Under the pieces are notes generated by a model that worked only from the letters and a program-made list of their open reading frames with translations, did not search any database and had not been told where the DNA came from. Of a stretch of 64,000 bases of DNA, positions 34,855 through 52,009 are shown in pieces. This DNA comes from Burkholderia sp. Bp9142 (GTDB taxonomy: Bacteria; Pseudomonadota; Gammaproteobacteria; Burkholderiales; Burkholderiaceae). The translations under genes and the position numbers were made by a program. Every line of letters starts with the position of its first letter. Within the stretch, counting starts at the first letter, position 1. The stretch is from the NCBI RefSeq assembly GCF_003853415.1, contig NZ_QTPP01000005.1, positions 230,863 through 294,862 of the forward strand, written 5' to 3'.

Positions 34855-35626
34855 ACCACGTCATGTCGTGATCACCGGCGCGACGGCCGGACTCGGGCGC
34901 GCGCTGGCGCTGGCCTATGCCGGGCCCGGCGTCGTTGTCGGGTTGATCGGCCGCGACGCCACGCGCCTCGACGAGGTGGCGGCGGCCTGCCGCGCGCGTG
35001 GCGCGACGGTCGAACGCGGTCGTGTCGACGTGTGCGATGCCGAAGCGCTGCGCGCGTGGCTGGATGCGTTCGACGACGCGCATCCGATCGATTTGCTGAT
35101 TGCGAACGCGGGCGTTGCGAGTACGCTCGCGCATGCCGACGACTGGGAGGAACTCGAGCGCACGACCGTCGTGGTCGATACGAATCTGTACGGTGCGCTG
35201 CACGCGGTGCTGCCGGTGATCGCTCGCATGCGCGGGCGTCGTCGGGGTCACGTTGCAATGGTCAGTTCGCTCGCGGCGTTGCGCGGAATGGCGATTTCGC
35301 CCGCGTACTGCGCGAGCAAGGCGGCGGTCAAGGCCTATGGCGATTCCGTGCGGCCGCTGCTGGCACGCGACGGCATCCGGATGTCGATCGTATTGCCCGG
35401 ATTCGTGAAGACCGCGATGAGCGACGTCTTTCCCGGCGACAAGCCGTTCATGTGGTCGGCCGATCGCGCCGCGCGGCATATTCGCCGCAGACTGCACGCG
35501 GGCCGGGCGGAAATCGCGTTTCCGGGCACGCTCGCGCTCGGGATGCGGCTGTTGACGCTGTTGCCGGCGCTGTTCGCCGATGCGATTCTCGGCAAGCTGT
35601 CGTACCTGCCGCGCGAGGGCCGCTAG
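34841..35626 (+). CDS. wcbP: Short-chain dehydrogenase of the capsule lipid block (WcbP-like)
   Basis: 261 residues, classical SDR. NAD(P)-binding TGATAGLG is at residues 13-20, followed by NAG, catalytic Ser in MVSSLAAL and YCASKAA (Tyr-x3-Lys). A hydrophobic C-terminal segment (MRLLTLLPALFADAIL) suggests membrane association, as in SDRs that act on lipids such as 3-ketosphinganine reductase. Next to wcbQ, wcbR, wcbS and wcbT it is plausibly the ketoreductase for an amino-lipid intermediate; that is inference. A GGAGG Shine-Dalgarno lies inside the kpsS 3' end. Confidence 0.85.
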   Translation: MRSPEPRHVVITGATAGLGRALALAYAGPGVVVGLIGRDATRLDEVAAACRARGATVERGRVDVCDAEALRAWLDAFDDAHPIDLLIANAGVASTLAHADDWEELERTTVVVDTNLYGALHAVLPVIARMRGRRRGHVAMVSSLAALRGMAISPAYCASKAAVKAYGDSVRPLLARDGIRMSIVLPGFVKTAMSDVFPGDKPFMWSADRAARHIRRRLHAGRAEIAFPGTLALGMRLLTLLPALFADAILGKLSYLPREGR

Positions 35627-35627
35627 C

Positions 35628-37159
35628 ATGTCCGGCACGCTGGTACTCGTCTTTGCGATGGCATTGGCCGCGTCGTTCGGCCTCGATGCCGTTGCGGTAC
35701 CGCGTGCGCCGTTGCGCAGGCCCTTGCGTGCCGTGCTTCTGCATGCGCTGGCCGTGTCGTTCGTGGGAGCATGCGTGCTGGCCGTCACGGCGCGGCCGGT
35801 GTTTTCCGCCGGCATCGCGGCGGCGCTGGTCGCGCTGGTGGCCGTCATCAGCAACGCGAAGTTCGAATCGCTGCGCGAACCATTCGTCTTCACCGATCTC
35901 AGCCTGTTCAGCCAGTTGTTTGCCCATCCGCGTCTCTATCTGCCGTTCCTGAGCGTCGGCAAGGTCGTCGCGATTGCGGCCGGTGTCGCGCTGCTCGTCG
36001 CAGGCTGCCTGCTCGACCATGCGGATGCGCCGCCGCGCGCAGTCGCCGCCGCCGCCGCGCTCGTCTGTCTGCTGATCGGGGCGCGAGTGGCGGCACGCTT
36101 GCCGTTGACGCTCGAAGCGGCGGCGGATCAGCATCGACTGGGCTTCTTCGCGGTGTTCGTCGCGTATTTGCTCAATGGCCTGCGGCCTGCCACGCTGAAG
36201 ATGTTCGACGCAGCGGTCGCCATGAGCCAGTTCGCGTCCGGCTCGCCGTCGCGCAGGCCTGACGTTATCGTGATTCAGAGCGAGTCGTTCTTCGATATCC
36301 GGCGGGCGACGTCCGCGGTGGCGCCGTCACTGCTGTCCGCGTTCGATCGTGCGCGCCGCGAAGCAATCGCGCACGGCAAGCTGACCGTTCCTGCATGGGG
36401 CGCGAATACGATGCGTACGGAGTTTGCCGTCCTCACGGGTATGGCGGCCGATCGCCTCGGATACGCGCGCTTCTATCCGTATGCCTTTCTGCGCAAGGTG
36501 TGCCCGTCGCTTGCCGGGTGGTTCCGGCGCGGCGGCTACAGGACGCTTGCGGTGCATCCGTACCACGCGGATTTCTTCGGGCGCGATCGCGTGTTTCCGC
36601 TGATGCACTTCGATGCATTCATGGACATCCGCAGCTTCGACGGTCGTCCGCGCGTCGGCCAGTATGTGGCGGACGCAGCCGTCGCCGACGCGATCATCGA
36701 CGTGCTGGACGCACCTCGCGAGCACCCCGCGTTCATCTTCGCGATGACGATGGAGAACCATGGGCCGCTTCATCTGGAGGCGGTGGCCGCTGGCGAAGCA
36801 GCCCGCTACCATTCGCTCGGCGACGACGACGCATGGCACGACCTGACTGCCTACCTGCGCCACCTGGATAACGCGAACCGGATGATCGAGCGACTGCTCG
36901 ACCATCTGAGGCAAAGCGACCGCGAGACGATCGTCTGCTTCTACGGTGATCACGTACCGGCCTTGCGGTGTGTGTTTGACCAGCTCGGTGTCCTACCCGA
37001 TCGCAGCGATTATTTCGTCTGGAAGAATGATGCGAGCGCCGATGGCAGCGCACAGGATATCCGGGCAGAAGAACTGGGCCGAATGCTGACGTCGGCCGTT
37101 ACCCATTCGAATGAGTCGCGCGCGCGTGATCGCGATGCGCTGGCCAAAGCAGAAAGAGC

Positions 37160-37163
<4 letters not shown>
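35628..37163 (+). CDS. wcbQ: LtaS/OpgB-like sulfatase-fold membrane protein (WcbQ-like)
   Basis: 511 residues. Four to five hydrophobic segments in the first 200 residues precede a sulfatase-fold domain: VIVIQSESFFDI (metal Glu), GANTMRTEFAVLTGM with the candidate catalytic Thr, RTLAVHPYHADFFGRD, MTMENHGPLH and CFYGDHVPAL (metal Asp-His). This matches lipoteichoic-acid synthase/phosphoglycerol transferases, which move phosphoglycerol or phosphoethanolamine from phospholipids. It may modify the capsule lipid anchor at the periplasmic face. ATG 35628 follows the SDR stop by 1 nt; the upstream in-frame extension lies inside the SDR gene. Confidence 0.85.
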
Positions 37164-44715
<7,552 letters not shown>

Positions 44716-44719
<4 letters not shown>

Positions 44720-45684
44720 ACGAGCCAGGGAGCGAAAGCGTGCCGGTCGACGCGGAGCGTGCTCGGATCAAGCTGCCCCCGGGCTGGCAGGCGAGCGAGG
44801 GCACGCTTGCGCGGCCGCTCGCGTTGGCGGGACATGGTCTGCATACCGGTCGGCAAGTGCAGGTGCGGGTTCAGCCGATGACGCCGGCGGGCGGCCGGCA
44901 CGGGATCGTGTTTCGAAGGATGCGCAACGGACGCGAGCTCGGTGTGCTCGAGGTCGATCCCGCCCTGCGCCGCGCACAGCCGCTTTGCACGATGCTGCGC
45001 AATGCCGACGGCGTCGGCGTCCGCACGATCGAGCATCTGCTCGCGTCTCTGCTGGCGTGTGAGATCGATCATGCGATCGTCGAACTCGATGCGGAGGAAG
45101 TGCCGATTCTCGACGGCAGCGCAGCGCCCTGGGTCGACGCGATCCGCGCATGCGGCCGTCTCGCGCTCGACGCGCCGAAGCGCTTCATTCGTGTGCTGCG
45201 GCCTGTCGTGGTCGCAGACGGCACCGGCGATCAGCGACGCGAAATGCGGATCGAGCCGGCGCCGCGTTACGAACTGAGCGTGCGGAACGACTTGCGCGGC
45301 TTCGGCGACATGCACTGGGATGGCGCGCTGACACCGGAGACGTTTGCAACCGAGATCGCGCCGTCGCGTTCGTACGGGCGCGTGAAATGGGCCGTGCCGG
45401 CGATCATCGCCGGGTATGTGCGCGGGGTGCCGATCCTGCGCGGCGCGCGGCCGTCATGTACGGCGTCGATCGTCGGCAATCGCGTGCTGGGCGGGATGCG
45501 GCTACCCGACGAGTTCGTCCGGCATCGCGTGCTCGATCTTGTCGGCGATCTCGCGCTGGCGGGCGCACCGCTGCTCGCACGCGTGAGCGCACTGCGCCCG
45601 AGCCACGAGATGAATTTCCGGTTGGTCGATGCGCTGCTGGCCGATACCGACGCCTGGCGGTGGGCCGAGTTTTCCGACGCGTGA
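44716..45684 (+). CDS. wcbS: LpxC-like zinc deacetylase paralogue (WcbS-like)
   Basis: 322 residues. LpxC fold markers: AGHGLHTG near the start, RTIEHLLASL (catalytic Glu and zinc His), ELDAEEVPILDGSAAPW, FRHRVLDLVGDLAL supplying another zinc His and Asp, and PSHEMNF for the late His. The active-site residues therefore look intact. LpxC removes the N-acetyl group of UDP-3-O-acyl-GlcNAc in lipid A synthesis. The context here suggests deacetylation of an amino lipid or amino sugar of the capsule anchor. TTG 44716 overlaps the wcbR stop (TTGA); an in-frame GTG downstream is the alternative start. Confidence 0.85.
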
Positions 45685-45749
45685 TACCACGCCTTTTGAA
45701 AATACGCGGCGCAACTTTGCGCCATTCTTGAGACAAAGCGAAGGAAGCA

Positions 45750-47078
45750 ATGGCACTCGGAGAACACCTTCGCCGGCAACTGGCGGCGAAAGCCCTGAAA
45801 CGGCAACTGGAGCGCGCGACGGAAGCCGCTACGGCCCCTGGCGTGCCCGGTACGCCGGCGGCACCGGCCGCCTCGGCGCGCAGCCGTTTCGAATCGATGC
45901 CGCAGTACCAGCAGGTCAGGATCATGCGCGAGATGGGCGAGAAGCTGCGCGTCGACTCGCCGTTCTTCCGCGTGCACGATGGCGTTGCCGGCGCGACCAC
46001 GCGGATCGGCGGTCGCGAATACGTGAACTTCGCGAACTACAACTACCTCGGTCTCGCCGGCGATCCGGCCGTGTCCGAGCGTGCGAAGGCCGCGATCGAC
46101 CGCTATGGCACGTCGGCGTCCGCGAGCCGGATGGTCGCGGGCGAGCGCCCGGTGCAGCGTGACCTCGAGCGGGCGCTGGCCGCGTTCTACGAGACCGACG
46201 ATTGCGTCGCGTTCGTGAGCGGCCATGCGACCAACGTGACCGTGATCGGAGCGCTGTTCGGCCCCGGCGACCTGATCGTCCACGATGCGCTCGCGCACAA
46301 CAGCATCGTGCAGGGTGCGCAACTGAGCGGCGCGAAGCGGCTGAGCTTTGCGCACAACGACTGGCAGGCGCTCGATGAGCTGCTGTCGCGCGTGCGGCGC
46401 GAATACCGGCACGTGCTGATCGCGATCGAAGGGCTGTACAGCATGGATGGCGACTTGCCGGACCTGCGGCGCTTCGTCGACGTGAAGACGCGTCACGGCG
46501 CGTTCCTGCTGGTCGACGAAGCACATTCGCTCGGCGTGCTGGGTGCGACGGGCAAGGGCATCCGCGAACATTGCGCGGTCGCGCCCGACCAGGTCGACAT
46601 ATGGATGGGCACGATGAGCAAGACGCTCGCCGGTTGCGGCGGTTTCATCGCCGGCTGCCAGCCGCTGGTGGACATGCTGCGCCATCTGGCGCCGGGCTTT
46701 CTCTATAGCGTCGGACTCGCGCCGACGCTCGCCGCGGCGTCGCTGGCCGCGCTCGAACGCCTGCAGGCCGAACCGGAGCGGGTCGCGCAACTGCAGGCGC
46801 GCGGGCGGCAGTTCCTGACGGAGGCACGCGCCGCGGGATTGAACACCGGCACGAGCGCCGGGTATGCGGTCGTGCCGGTGATCACCGGAAGTTCGCTGAA
46901 GGCCGCGCAGTGGGCGAACGCGATGTTCGACGAAGGGATCAACGTGCAGCCGATCTTCTATCCGGCCGTCGAGGAGAAGGCCGCGCGCCTGCGTTTCTTC
47001 ATCTGCTCGACGCACGAGCCCGGGCAGATCAGCCGGACGGTCGCCGTGCTGGCCCGCCTGGCGGGGCGGGCAGCATGA
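45750..47078 (+). CDS. wcbT: PLP-dependent alpha-oxoamine synthase (WcbT-like)
   Basis: 442 residues. After a 45-residue Ala/Pro-rich N-terminal tail comes the family core: FANYNYLGLAGDP, GTSASASRMVAGE, VHDALAHNSIVQGA, LLVDEAHSLGVLG (PLP Asp and His) and TMSKTLAGCGGFIAG with the Schiff-base Lys. These enzymes (BioF, KBL, HemA, serine palmitoyltransferase) condense an acyl thioester with an amino acid and lose CO2. After a PKS that lacks a thioesterase, it is a strong candidate for releasing the chain as an amino ketone. A BioF role is unlikely given the context. Confidence 0.9.
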   Translation: MALGEHLRRQLAAKALKRQLERATEAATAPGVPGTPAAPAASARSRFESMPQYQQVRIMREMGEKLRVDSPFFRVHDGVAGATTRIGGREYVNFANYNYLGLAGDPAVSERAKAAIDRYGTSASASRMVAGERPVQRDLERALAAFYETDDCVAFVSGHATNVTVIGALFGPGDLIVHDALAHNSIVQGAQLSGAKRLSFAHNDWQALDELLSRVRREYRHVLIAIEGLYSMDGDLPDLRRFVDVKTRHGAFLLVDEAHSLGVLGATGKGIREHCAVAPDQVDIWMGTMSKTLAGCGGFIAGCQPLVDMLRHLAPGFLYSVGLAPTLAAASLAALERLQAEPERVAQLQARGRQFLTEARAAGLNTGTSAGYAVVPVITGSSLKAAQWANAMFDEGINVQPIFYPAVEEKAARLRFFICSTHEPGQISRTVAVLARLAGRAA

Positions 47079-47755
47079 TGCCCGCCGCGGCGCTCTCGCC
47101 CTCGTTCGGCGTACCGCAAGCCGGTTCGTTGACGTCGTTTCGCGCCGCGTGCGCGGACGATGCGGCGGCATGTGCACCGCTCGTGTTCGCGTCCGGCGTC
47201 GGCGAATTCGGTTTCTTTCTCGGCGAAAGCGACGCGCGCTGCACCGCGTTCCTGCGAGAGGCGTTCCGGTCGCGTCACGGCCGGTTCTCGTGGCGCCGGC
47301 ACCGCGTCGCGGTCGGTGCAGACGGCTCGGTGCATGCGGTGATGGCCATCCACGACGGGCGGCGGACGAGGTTCGACGACGTTCACGTCGCATGGGCCCT
47401 GGTGCGCTTTTTCGGCGTGCGCCGTACGATCGGCCAGTTGCTGCGCGGGCTGGTGCTCGAAACGGAGATTCCGGCGCCCAAGCGTTCGCAGATCCTCGTC
47501 GCGCATTGCGCGACGGACGAGCGGCGTCGCGGCACGGGCATCTTCACTGCGTTGTTTCGCGATGCGCTCGACGCAGGCGCTTTGCCGAGCGACGGCAGCC
47601 GCGACATCGTGCTCGACGTGCTGACTCGCAACGAGCGTGCACGCGTTCTGTATGAGCGGATCGGCTTCGTTGCGCTGACACGGCGTCGCGCGCGCGCGCG
47701 CCGGCTGCCCGCCGAACTCGATTCCGTACGCATGCGGCTCACGCGCCGCGGCTGA
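47075..47755 (+). CDS. GNAT-family N-acyltransferase at the end of the capsule operon
   Basis: 226 residues. The acetyl-CoA site is visible as ATDERRRGTGIFTALFRDAL (about residues 146-165). The last strand/helix reads LDVLTRNERARVLYERIGF. It is last in the run of overlapping genes (ATGATG overlapping the wcbT stop), so it probably shares a pathway with wcbP to wcbT. N-acylation of the amino lipid proposed for that block is one possibility; substrate unproven. Convergent with the amidotransferase gene 22 nt later, with no clear terminator between. Confidence 0.75.
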   Translation: MMPAAALSPSFGVPQAGSLTSFRAACADDAAACAPLVFASGVGEFGFFLGESDARCTAFLREAFRSRHGRFSWRRHRVAVGADGSVHAVMAIHDGRRTRFDDVHVAWALVRFFGVRRTIGQLLRGLVLETEIPAPKRSQILVAHCATDERRRGTGIFTALFRDALDAGALPSDGSRDIVLDVLTRNERARVLYERIGFVALTRRRARARRLPAELDSVRMRLTRRG

Positions 47756-47776
47756 GACCGCGAGCGCCTTCGCGGC

Positions 47777-48610
47777 CTACTTGTGCCGTGGATTGAACGG
47801 CCGCTGCTGCACATCCGCCCCATGCGCGACGATCGCCATGCTTTCGGGCACTTCCTCCCATGCCCCGCGCAGGTCGACGAGCGGCTCCGAGACGACCATG
47901 AACGCGTCGTCGCCGGCTTCGGCGATGCGCGGATTGTGCGGATAGAGTTCGTGCAGGTGCTTGAACGACGTGCTGTGGAACAGCGAGCGCGATTGCCGTT
48001 CGCTCGAGTAGCGCACCGCGATGATCCGCTCGCCGTCCGTCGCGCAGATCGTCATGTTGAGCGGCTCGGCGACGCGATACCGCGCGGCGGTTTCCTCGAT
48101 CATGCCGACCATCCGCTCGAGCGCTGGCAGCGGCGTCTGCTCGAGGCCGTAAGTCAGCGCGAGCCGAAACATGAGTTCGGAGTCGGTCGAGCCCTCGAGC
48201 GTCGAGAACAGCGCCGGGTCGACCTTCATCGTCAGGTCGCGGCGCAGCTTGTGGAAATCGCGGATCAGCCCGTTGTGCGCGAAAAGCCACCGGCCGTGGC
48301 GAAACGGGTGGCAGTTGGTTTCCTGGACGGGCGCGTCGGTCGCCGCGCGGATGTGCGCGATGAACATCCGCGAGCGGATCGCACGCGCGGCTTCGCGCAG
48401 GTTGCGGTCGTTCCATGCGGGATGCACGGAGCGGTAGCGGAACGGCAGTTCGTCGGGGCGGCCGTACCAGCCGATGCCGAACCCGTCGCCGTTGGTGGTC
48501 GTGGCGCCCAGCTCCGAATGCAGGCTCTGGTCGATCAGCGAATGCTTCGCGCGAAACAGTACGGTCTCGAGATGGATCGGATTACCCGTATAGGCGAGCC
48601 AGCGGCACAT
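47777..48610 (-). CDS. yafJ: Class II glutamine amidotransferase (YafJ-like)
   Basis: 277 residues. The N-terminal nucleophile is Cys2 (MCRWLAY). Then DGFGIGWYG, FIAHIRAAT and FAHNGLI supply the substrate-binding and oxyanion residues typical of the Ntn amidotransferase fold. No synthetase domain is attached. Members hydrolyse glutamine or gamma-glutamyl compounds; the EgtC subgroup cuts gamma-glutamyl intermediates, but nothing nearby supports ergothioneine synthesis. AAGGAG precedes ATG 48610. Single gene, convergent with the capsule cluster. Confidence 0.85.
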   Translation of the reverse strand: MCRWLAYTGNPIHLETVLFRAKHSLIDQSLHSELGATTTNGDGFGIGWYGRPDELPFRYRSVHPAWNDRNLREAARAIRSRMFIAHIRAATDAPVQETNCHPFRHGRWLFAHNGLIRDFHKLRRDLTMKVDPALFSTLEGSTDSELMFRLALTYGLEQTPLPALERMVGMIEETAARYRVAEPLNMTICATDGERIIAVRYSSERQSRSLFHSTSFKHLHELYPHNPRIAEAGDDAFMVVSEPLVDLRGAWEEVPESMAIVAHGADVQQRPFNPRHK

Positions 48611-48792
48611 GGAGCGCTCCTTCGCGATGGATCGTTCGCGCATGGTAGCCGACTTCGCGGCGCGGTCGCGTCCACGTACGATGCCCATTCGTCAGACATG
48701 GCGCGCCCTTATGCGCACCGTGCAACGGCCCGGCCATGCGGCCGGGCGCCAGTAGCGGGCGGCGCGCGCCGGCGCCGCCGCGGCCGTCGCGC

Positions 48793-49122
48793 TCAGTCGC
48801 CGAGCGCATCCATCACGCGGGCCGAATAGACGAGCGCCGCACCCGCGTTCAGCGCAATCGCGACGCCGAGCGCTTCCGCCACTTCTTCCTTGGTCGCGCC
48901 ATGCTTGGCCGCTTCCGCGGTGTGCACGGCGATACAGCCGTCGCAGCGCGTCGTGACGGCGACCGCGAGCGCGATCAGTTCGCGCGTCTTCGCGTCGAGA
49001 TGGCCTGTCTTGGCACCGGCGCCGGCCAGCGCCTGGTAGCCGGCCAGCGTATCGGGCGACAGCTTGGCAATATCGCCGATGCGCGTCGAGAGTTCCTTCC
49101 GGTATTCGTTCCAGTTCAGCAT
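48793..49122 (-). CDS. AhpD-like carboxymuconolactone decarboxylase family protein
   Basis: 109 residues, one CMD domain. The CxxC and following His are in TTRCDGCIAVHTAEAAKHGAT, the peroxidase or redox centre of AhpD-like proteins. The helix before (TRELIALAVAV) is also typical. Probably a small oxidative-stress enzyme. AAGGA lies 7 nt before ATG 49122. Divergent from the AraC gene 130 nt away, which may regulate it; CMD genes are often paired with cupin-type AraC regulators. The 182-nt stretch between this gene and yafJ holds only a GC hairpin (near 48720-48750) without a T tract. Confidence 0.88.
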   Translation of the reverse strand: MLNWNEYRKELSTRIGDIAKLSPDTLAGYQALAGAGAKTGHLDAKTRELIALAVAVTTRCDGCIAVHTAEAAKHGATKEEVAEALGVAIALNAGAALVYSARVMDALGD

Positions 49123-49252
49123 GATGCGTCCTTTCGAGAAGAGGTGAGGAGGGCGGCGGATGCCGCGATCTCGGGCGATGCAGGACTTATTCTGATCGTT
49201 CGCGCTGAGGGTTTCGATACGCTAGAGTGTCAATTTTTAGCGCAAACGTCTC

Positions 49253-50200
49253 ATGGATGCGTTGAGTCAACTGTTGTCGCTGGGCCGCAGCCATGTCGAG
49301 CTCGACGTGCGCTGCCTGCTCGACGGGCCGTTCGCGATGCCGCACGACCCGCTGCCGCCCGGCGAGGCGGCGTTTCACCTGGTGCTGGCCGGAACGTGCC
49401 GGCTGCGTACCGCGGACGGGCGCACGCTGCAACTCGCCGACGGCGATTTCGTGCTGCTGCCCGCGGGTGGCGCGCACGACCTGCTCGACGCCGGGGCTGG
49501 CCGGTCGCGGCCGGTTGTGGCGTTGCGCGAACAGGGCGCCGGCGGCGGCGCGGTGCTGCCGGTCAAGTCGAATCTCGATCTTGCCGAACCGGGCGGCGCG
49601 AGCGTGGACCTGCTGTGCGGACGGTTCGTCTATGCGCGCGGCGCGGGTGAGCTGCTGATGCGCACGCTGCCGCACGTGCTGCATGTCGGGTTGCGCGAGG
49701 CGTCGGGGTTCGCGCCGCTGCAACTGCTGACGAGCGTGCTGCGCGCCGAGGCGTCGAACGGGCAGCCGGGCGCCGGCGCGATCGTGAACGCGCTCGGCCA
49801 GGCGCTGCTCGCGTATGCGTTGCGCGCATACGGTCGTGGTGCGCGCGTGCCGTCCGGCTGGCTTGCGCTTGCGGCCGACGCGCGGCTCGGCCCGTCGGTC
49901 CACGCCGTGCTGCAGGCGCCGGAGAAGCCGTGGACGGTCGAGTCGCTCGGCGACGCATCCGCGATGTCGCGCGCGACGTATGCGCGGCATTTCCGCGAGA
50001 AGGCGGGGATGAGTGTCGGCGCGTTCATCGCGCAGATCCGGATGATGCATGCGTGCGCGCTGCTGCAGGACACGCAGCGCGGGCAGGCGGAGATCGGGCA
50101 GGCGGTCGGCTACCAGTCCGAGGCCGCCTTCGGCAAGGCGTTTCGCGCGGTGCTCGGCACGACGCCCGGGCGCTGGCGGCGAGCGCAGCGCGAATCGTAA
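49253..50200 (+). CDS. AraC-family regulator with cupin N-terminus
   Basis: 315 residues. The N-terminal half is a cupin (FHLVLAGTCRLRT, LQLADGDFVLLPAGGAHDLL). The C-terminal ~100 residues carry the two helix-turn-helix units: WTVESLGDASAMSRATYARHFREKAG and the second with IGQAVGYQSEAAFGKAFRAVLG, then TPGRWRR. Divergent from the AhpD-like gene, with the shared 130-nt gap a likely target site. The inducer is unknown. Confidence 0.9.
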   Translation: MDALSQLLSLGRSHVELDVRCLLDGPFAMPHDPLPPGEAAFHLVLAGTCRLRTADGRTLQLADGDFVLLPAGGAHDLLDAGAGRSRPVVALREQGAGGGAVLPVKSNLDLAEPGGASVDLLCGRFVYARGAGELLMRTLPHVLHVGLREASGFAPLQLLTSVLRAEASNGQPGAGAIVNALGQALLAYALRAYGRGARVPSGWLALAADARLGPSVHAVLQAPEKPWTVESLGDASAMSRATYARHFREKAGMSVGAFIAQIRMMHACALLQDTQRGQAEIGQAVGYQSEAAFGKAFRAVLGTTPGRWRRAQRES

Positions 50201-50302
50201 GACTGCATGCAAGCTGTCTTGGCGCGCGCCCAAGCTGCTACCATGCGCGAAACGCAGTTCAACGAAAACGATTTCGAACAAGAAGAAAGAGAGGGCAAAG
50301 CA

Positions 50303-50746
50303 ATGAACCAGACCACCATCCAGCAGCCGTCGTTCGCGTTCGTGGCCGCATCGTGGGCCGCGCTGCTCGCGGGTTTCGCGGCATTCCTGATCGGGCTCTG
50401 GAACGCCGGCATGCAGCTCAACGAGAAGGGCTACTACTTCACCGTGCTGGTGTTCGGCCTGTATGCGGCGATCTCGCTGCAGAAAAGCGTCCGCGACCGC
50501 GCGGAAGGCATTCCCGTCACCGGCATCTACTACGGCCTCAGCTGGATCGCGCTGCTGCTGTCGATCGCGCTGCTGGTCGTCGGCCTCTTCAACGCGACGC
50601 TGCAGTTGAGCGAGAAAGGCTTCTACGCGATGTCGTTCGTGCTCGCCCTGTTCGGTTCGGTGGCCGTGCAGAAGAACACGCGTGACCTGCAGAACGCGAA
50701 GCCGCGCTCTACCGACGCCGATTCGGCGCCGTCGGTCCAGGAGTGA
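50303..50746 (+). CDS. yiaA: YiaA/YiaB-family inner-membrane protein
   Basis: 147 residues with four membrane segments arranged as two similar halves. The repeats NAGMQLNEKGYYF and NATLQLSEKGFYA mark the yiaA/B domain; EGIPVTGIYY lies between and VAVQKNTRDL at the end. Closely resembles E. coli YiaA, whose role is unclear but is linked to envelope stress. AGAGAGGG upstream supports ATG 50303; an in-frame upstream extension is not hydrophobic and unlikely. Confidence 0.87.
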   Translation: MNQTTIQQPSFAFVAASWAALLAGFAAFLIGLWNAGMQLNEKGYYFTVLVFGLYAAISLQKSVRDRAEGIPVTGIYYGLSWIALLLSIALLVVGLFNATLQLSEKGFYAMSFVLALFGSVAVQKNTRDLQNAKPRSTDADSAPSVQE

Positions 50747-50879
50747 CGGCACGCGAAGCGGGCGCCTTCCAGGCCGCCCGTGTTGCGACGACGACCGACC
50801 CGCATTCGCCGATGCGGCGCGGGCTCCCCGCCCATTCGTTTCGTCCATGCCGGTGCGCATGACAATGGAGATATTCCGG

Positions 50880-51944
50880 ATGCCAGACTTCACGGAAACC
50901 ACACGGCACACCCGGGCGGCCGCCCGTTCGGTGGCGGCGAGGGCCGCGCTCGTGCTGGAGACGAACAACCTGCGGGGCGGCGCGGGGCTCGGGCAGGCCG
51001 TCGACAGCCTGAAGCGCCTCGTGTCGTCGCTGTCGACGCAGACCGTGCCGCCCGCGGCACTCGCGCAATGGATCATCACGCACGACGGCCTGCCGGCCGA
51101 TGCGTGCGCGCAGATCGCCGCGCTCGCCGGCCGCCCGATCGACTTCGTCGAGATCGGCGCGCGCACCGGCTACTACGATGCGAAGAACGACGGATTCGAT
51201 CGCGTCGACGCGGCCCGCTGCGACATCGTCGTGTTCGGCGATGCCGATTGCAGGCCGGCCGACGACTGGCTCGCGCACCTGCTCGCGCCGTTCGCGCGCG
51301 AACCCGGCGAGGCGCCAGTTGCCGTGGCGGGGCGCACCAGCTATGCGCCGAACGTGCTCGGTATCGCGCTGACGTCGATCGACTTCATGTATTTCCCGAG
51401 CCCGCTGCGCGACGGCGCGACGCGCAATTTCTACGCGAACAACGTCGCGTTCCGGTGCGACGTGTTCGCGCAATTCCGCTACGAGCCGCTCGACGGCGTC
51501 TATCGCGCGCATTGCCAGGTGATGGGGCTGCGGATGCAGGCAGCCGGCGTGGCCGTCGAGTTCGCGCCGGACGCGCACACCGAACATCGGCTGCCGGACA
51601 CGCATCGCGAATCGCTGAAGCTGCGCTGGATGCGCGGCGAGGACAGCGTCGGGCTGACGCCGTATCTCGTGAACGCGTATCTGCCGCGCGGATGGCAGTG
51701 GCTCGGCCGCAGCGGCCCGCTCGGCCCGTTCTGCGTGATGGCCATGCGGCTCGGCTACAGCCTGGGCGCGCTCAATCGCCAGCAGTTGCCGCCGCTGGGT
51801 GCCGTCCGCTATCTCGCGGCCGTCGCGGTCACGATCGCCGCGTCCGCCGTCGATACGCTCGGCGCGCTCGCGCGCGGTGCCGGTCTGGCCGGGCGCGCCT
51901 CGGCCCGGCGCGATCTCGAAGCGCTGTCCTATCACCGTCATTGA
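50880..51944 (+). CDS. GT2-like glycosyltransferase (first gene of an unrecognised operon)
   Basis: 354 residues. The N-terminal half is a GT-A fold: VLETNNLRGG, WIITHDGLPA, VEIGARTGYYDAKNDG and the DxD-type VVFGDADCRPADDW metal/nucleotide site (about residue 120). FYANNVAFRCDVF and RGEDSVGL follow. Two C-terminal hydrophobic stretches (GPFCVMAMRLGYSL; AAVAVTIAASAVDTL) suggest membrane attachment. ATG 50880 has GGAG 9 nt upstream; earlier in-frame ATGs at 50859 and 50865 lack one. Donor and acceptor unknown. It starts a six-gene plus-strand run. Confidence 0.8.
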   Translation: MPDFTETTRHTRAAARSVAARAALVLETNNLRGGAGLGQAVDSLKRLVSSLSTQTVPPAALAQWIITHDGLPADACAQIAALAGRPIDFVEIGARTGYYDAKNDGFDRVDAARCDIVVFGDADCRPADDWLAHLLAPFAREPGEAPVAVAGRTSYAPNVLGIALTSIDFMYFPSPLRDGATRNFYANNVAFRCDVFAQFRYEPLDGVYRAHCQVMGLRMQAAGVAVEFAPDAHTEHRLPDTHRESLKLRWMRGEDSVGLTPYLVNAYLPRGWQWLGRSGPLGPFCVMAMRLGYSLGALNRQQLPPLGAVRYLAAVAVTIAASAVDTLGALARGAGLAGRASARRDLEALSYHRH

Positions 51945-52009
51945 ACCGGCGCCGCGCATCGCGCGCGGCCATGACACGCCGACACCCTGCCTCCATCCCG
52001 ACAACGACC

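Noticed and set aside
45750..47078. Biotin-pathway BioF assignment for the PLP enzyme
   Set aside because: No other bio gene is nearby, it has an atypical N-terminal tail, and it lies between a PKS and a GNAT in an overlapping capsule operon.
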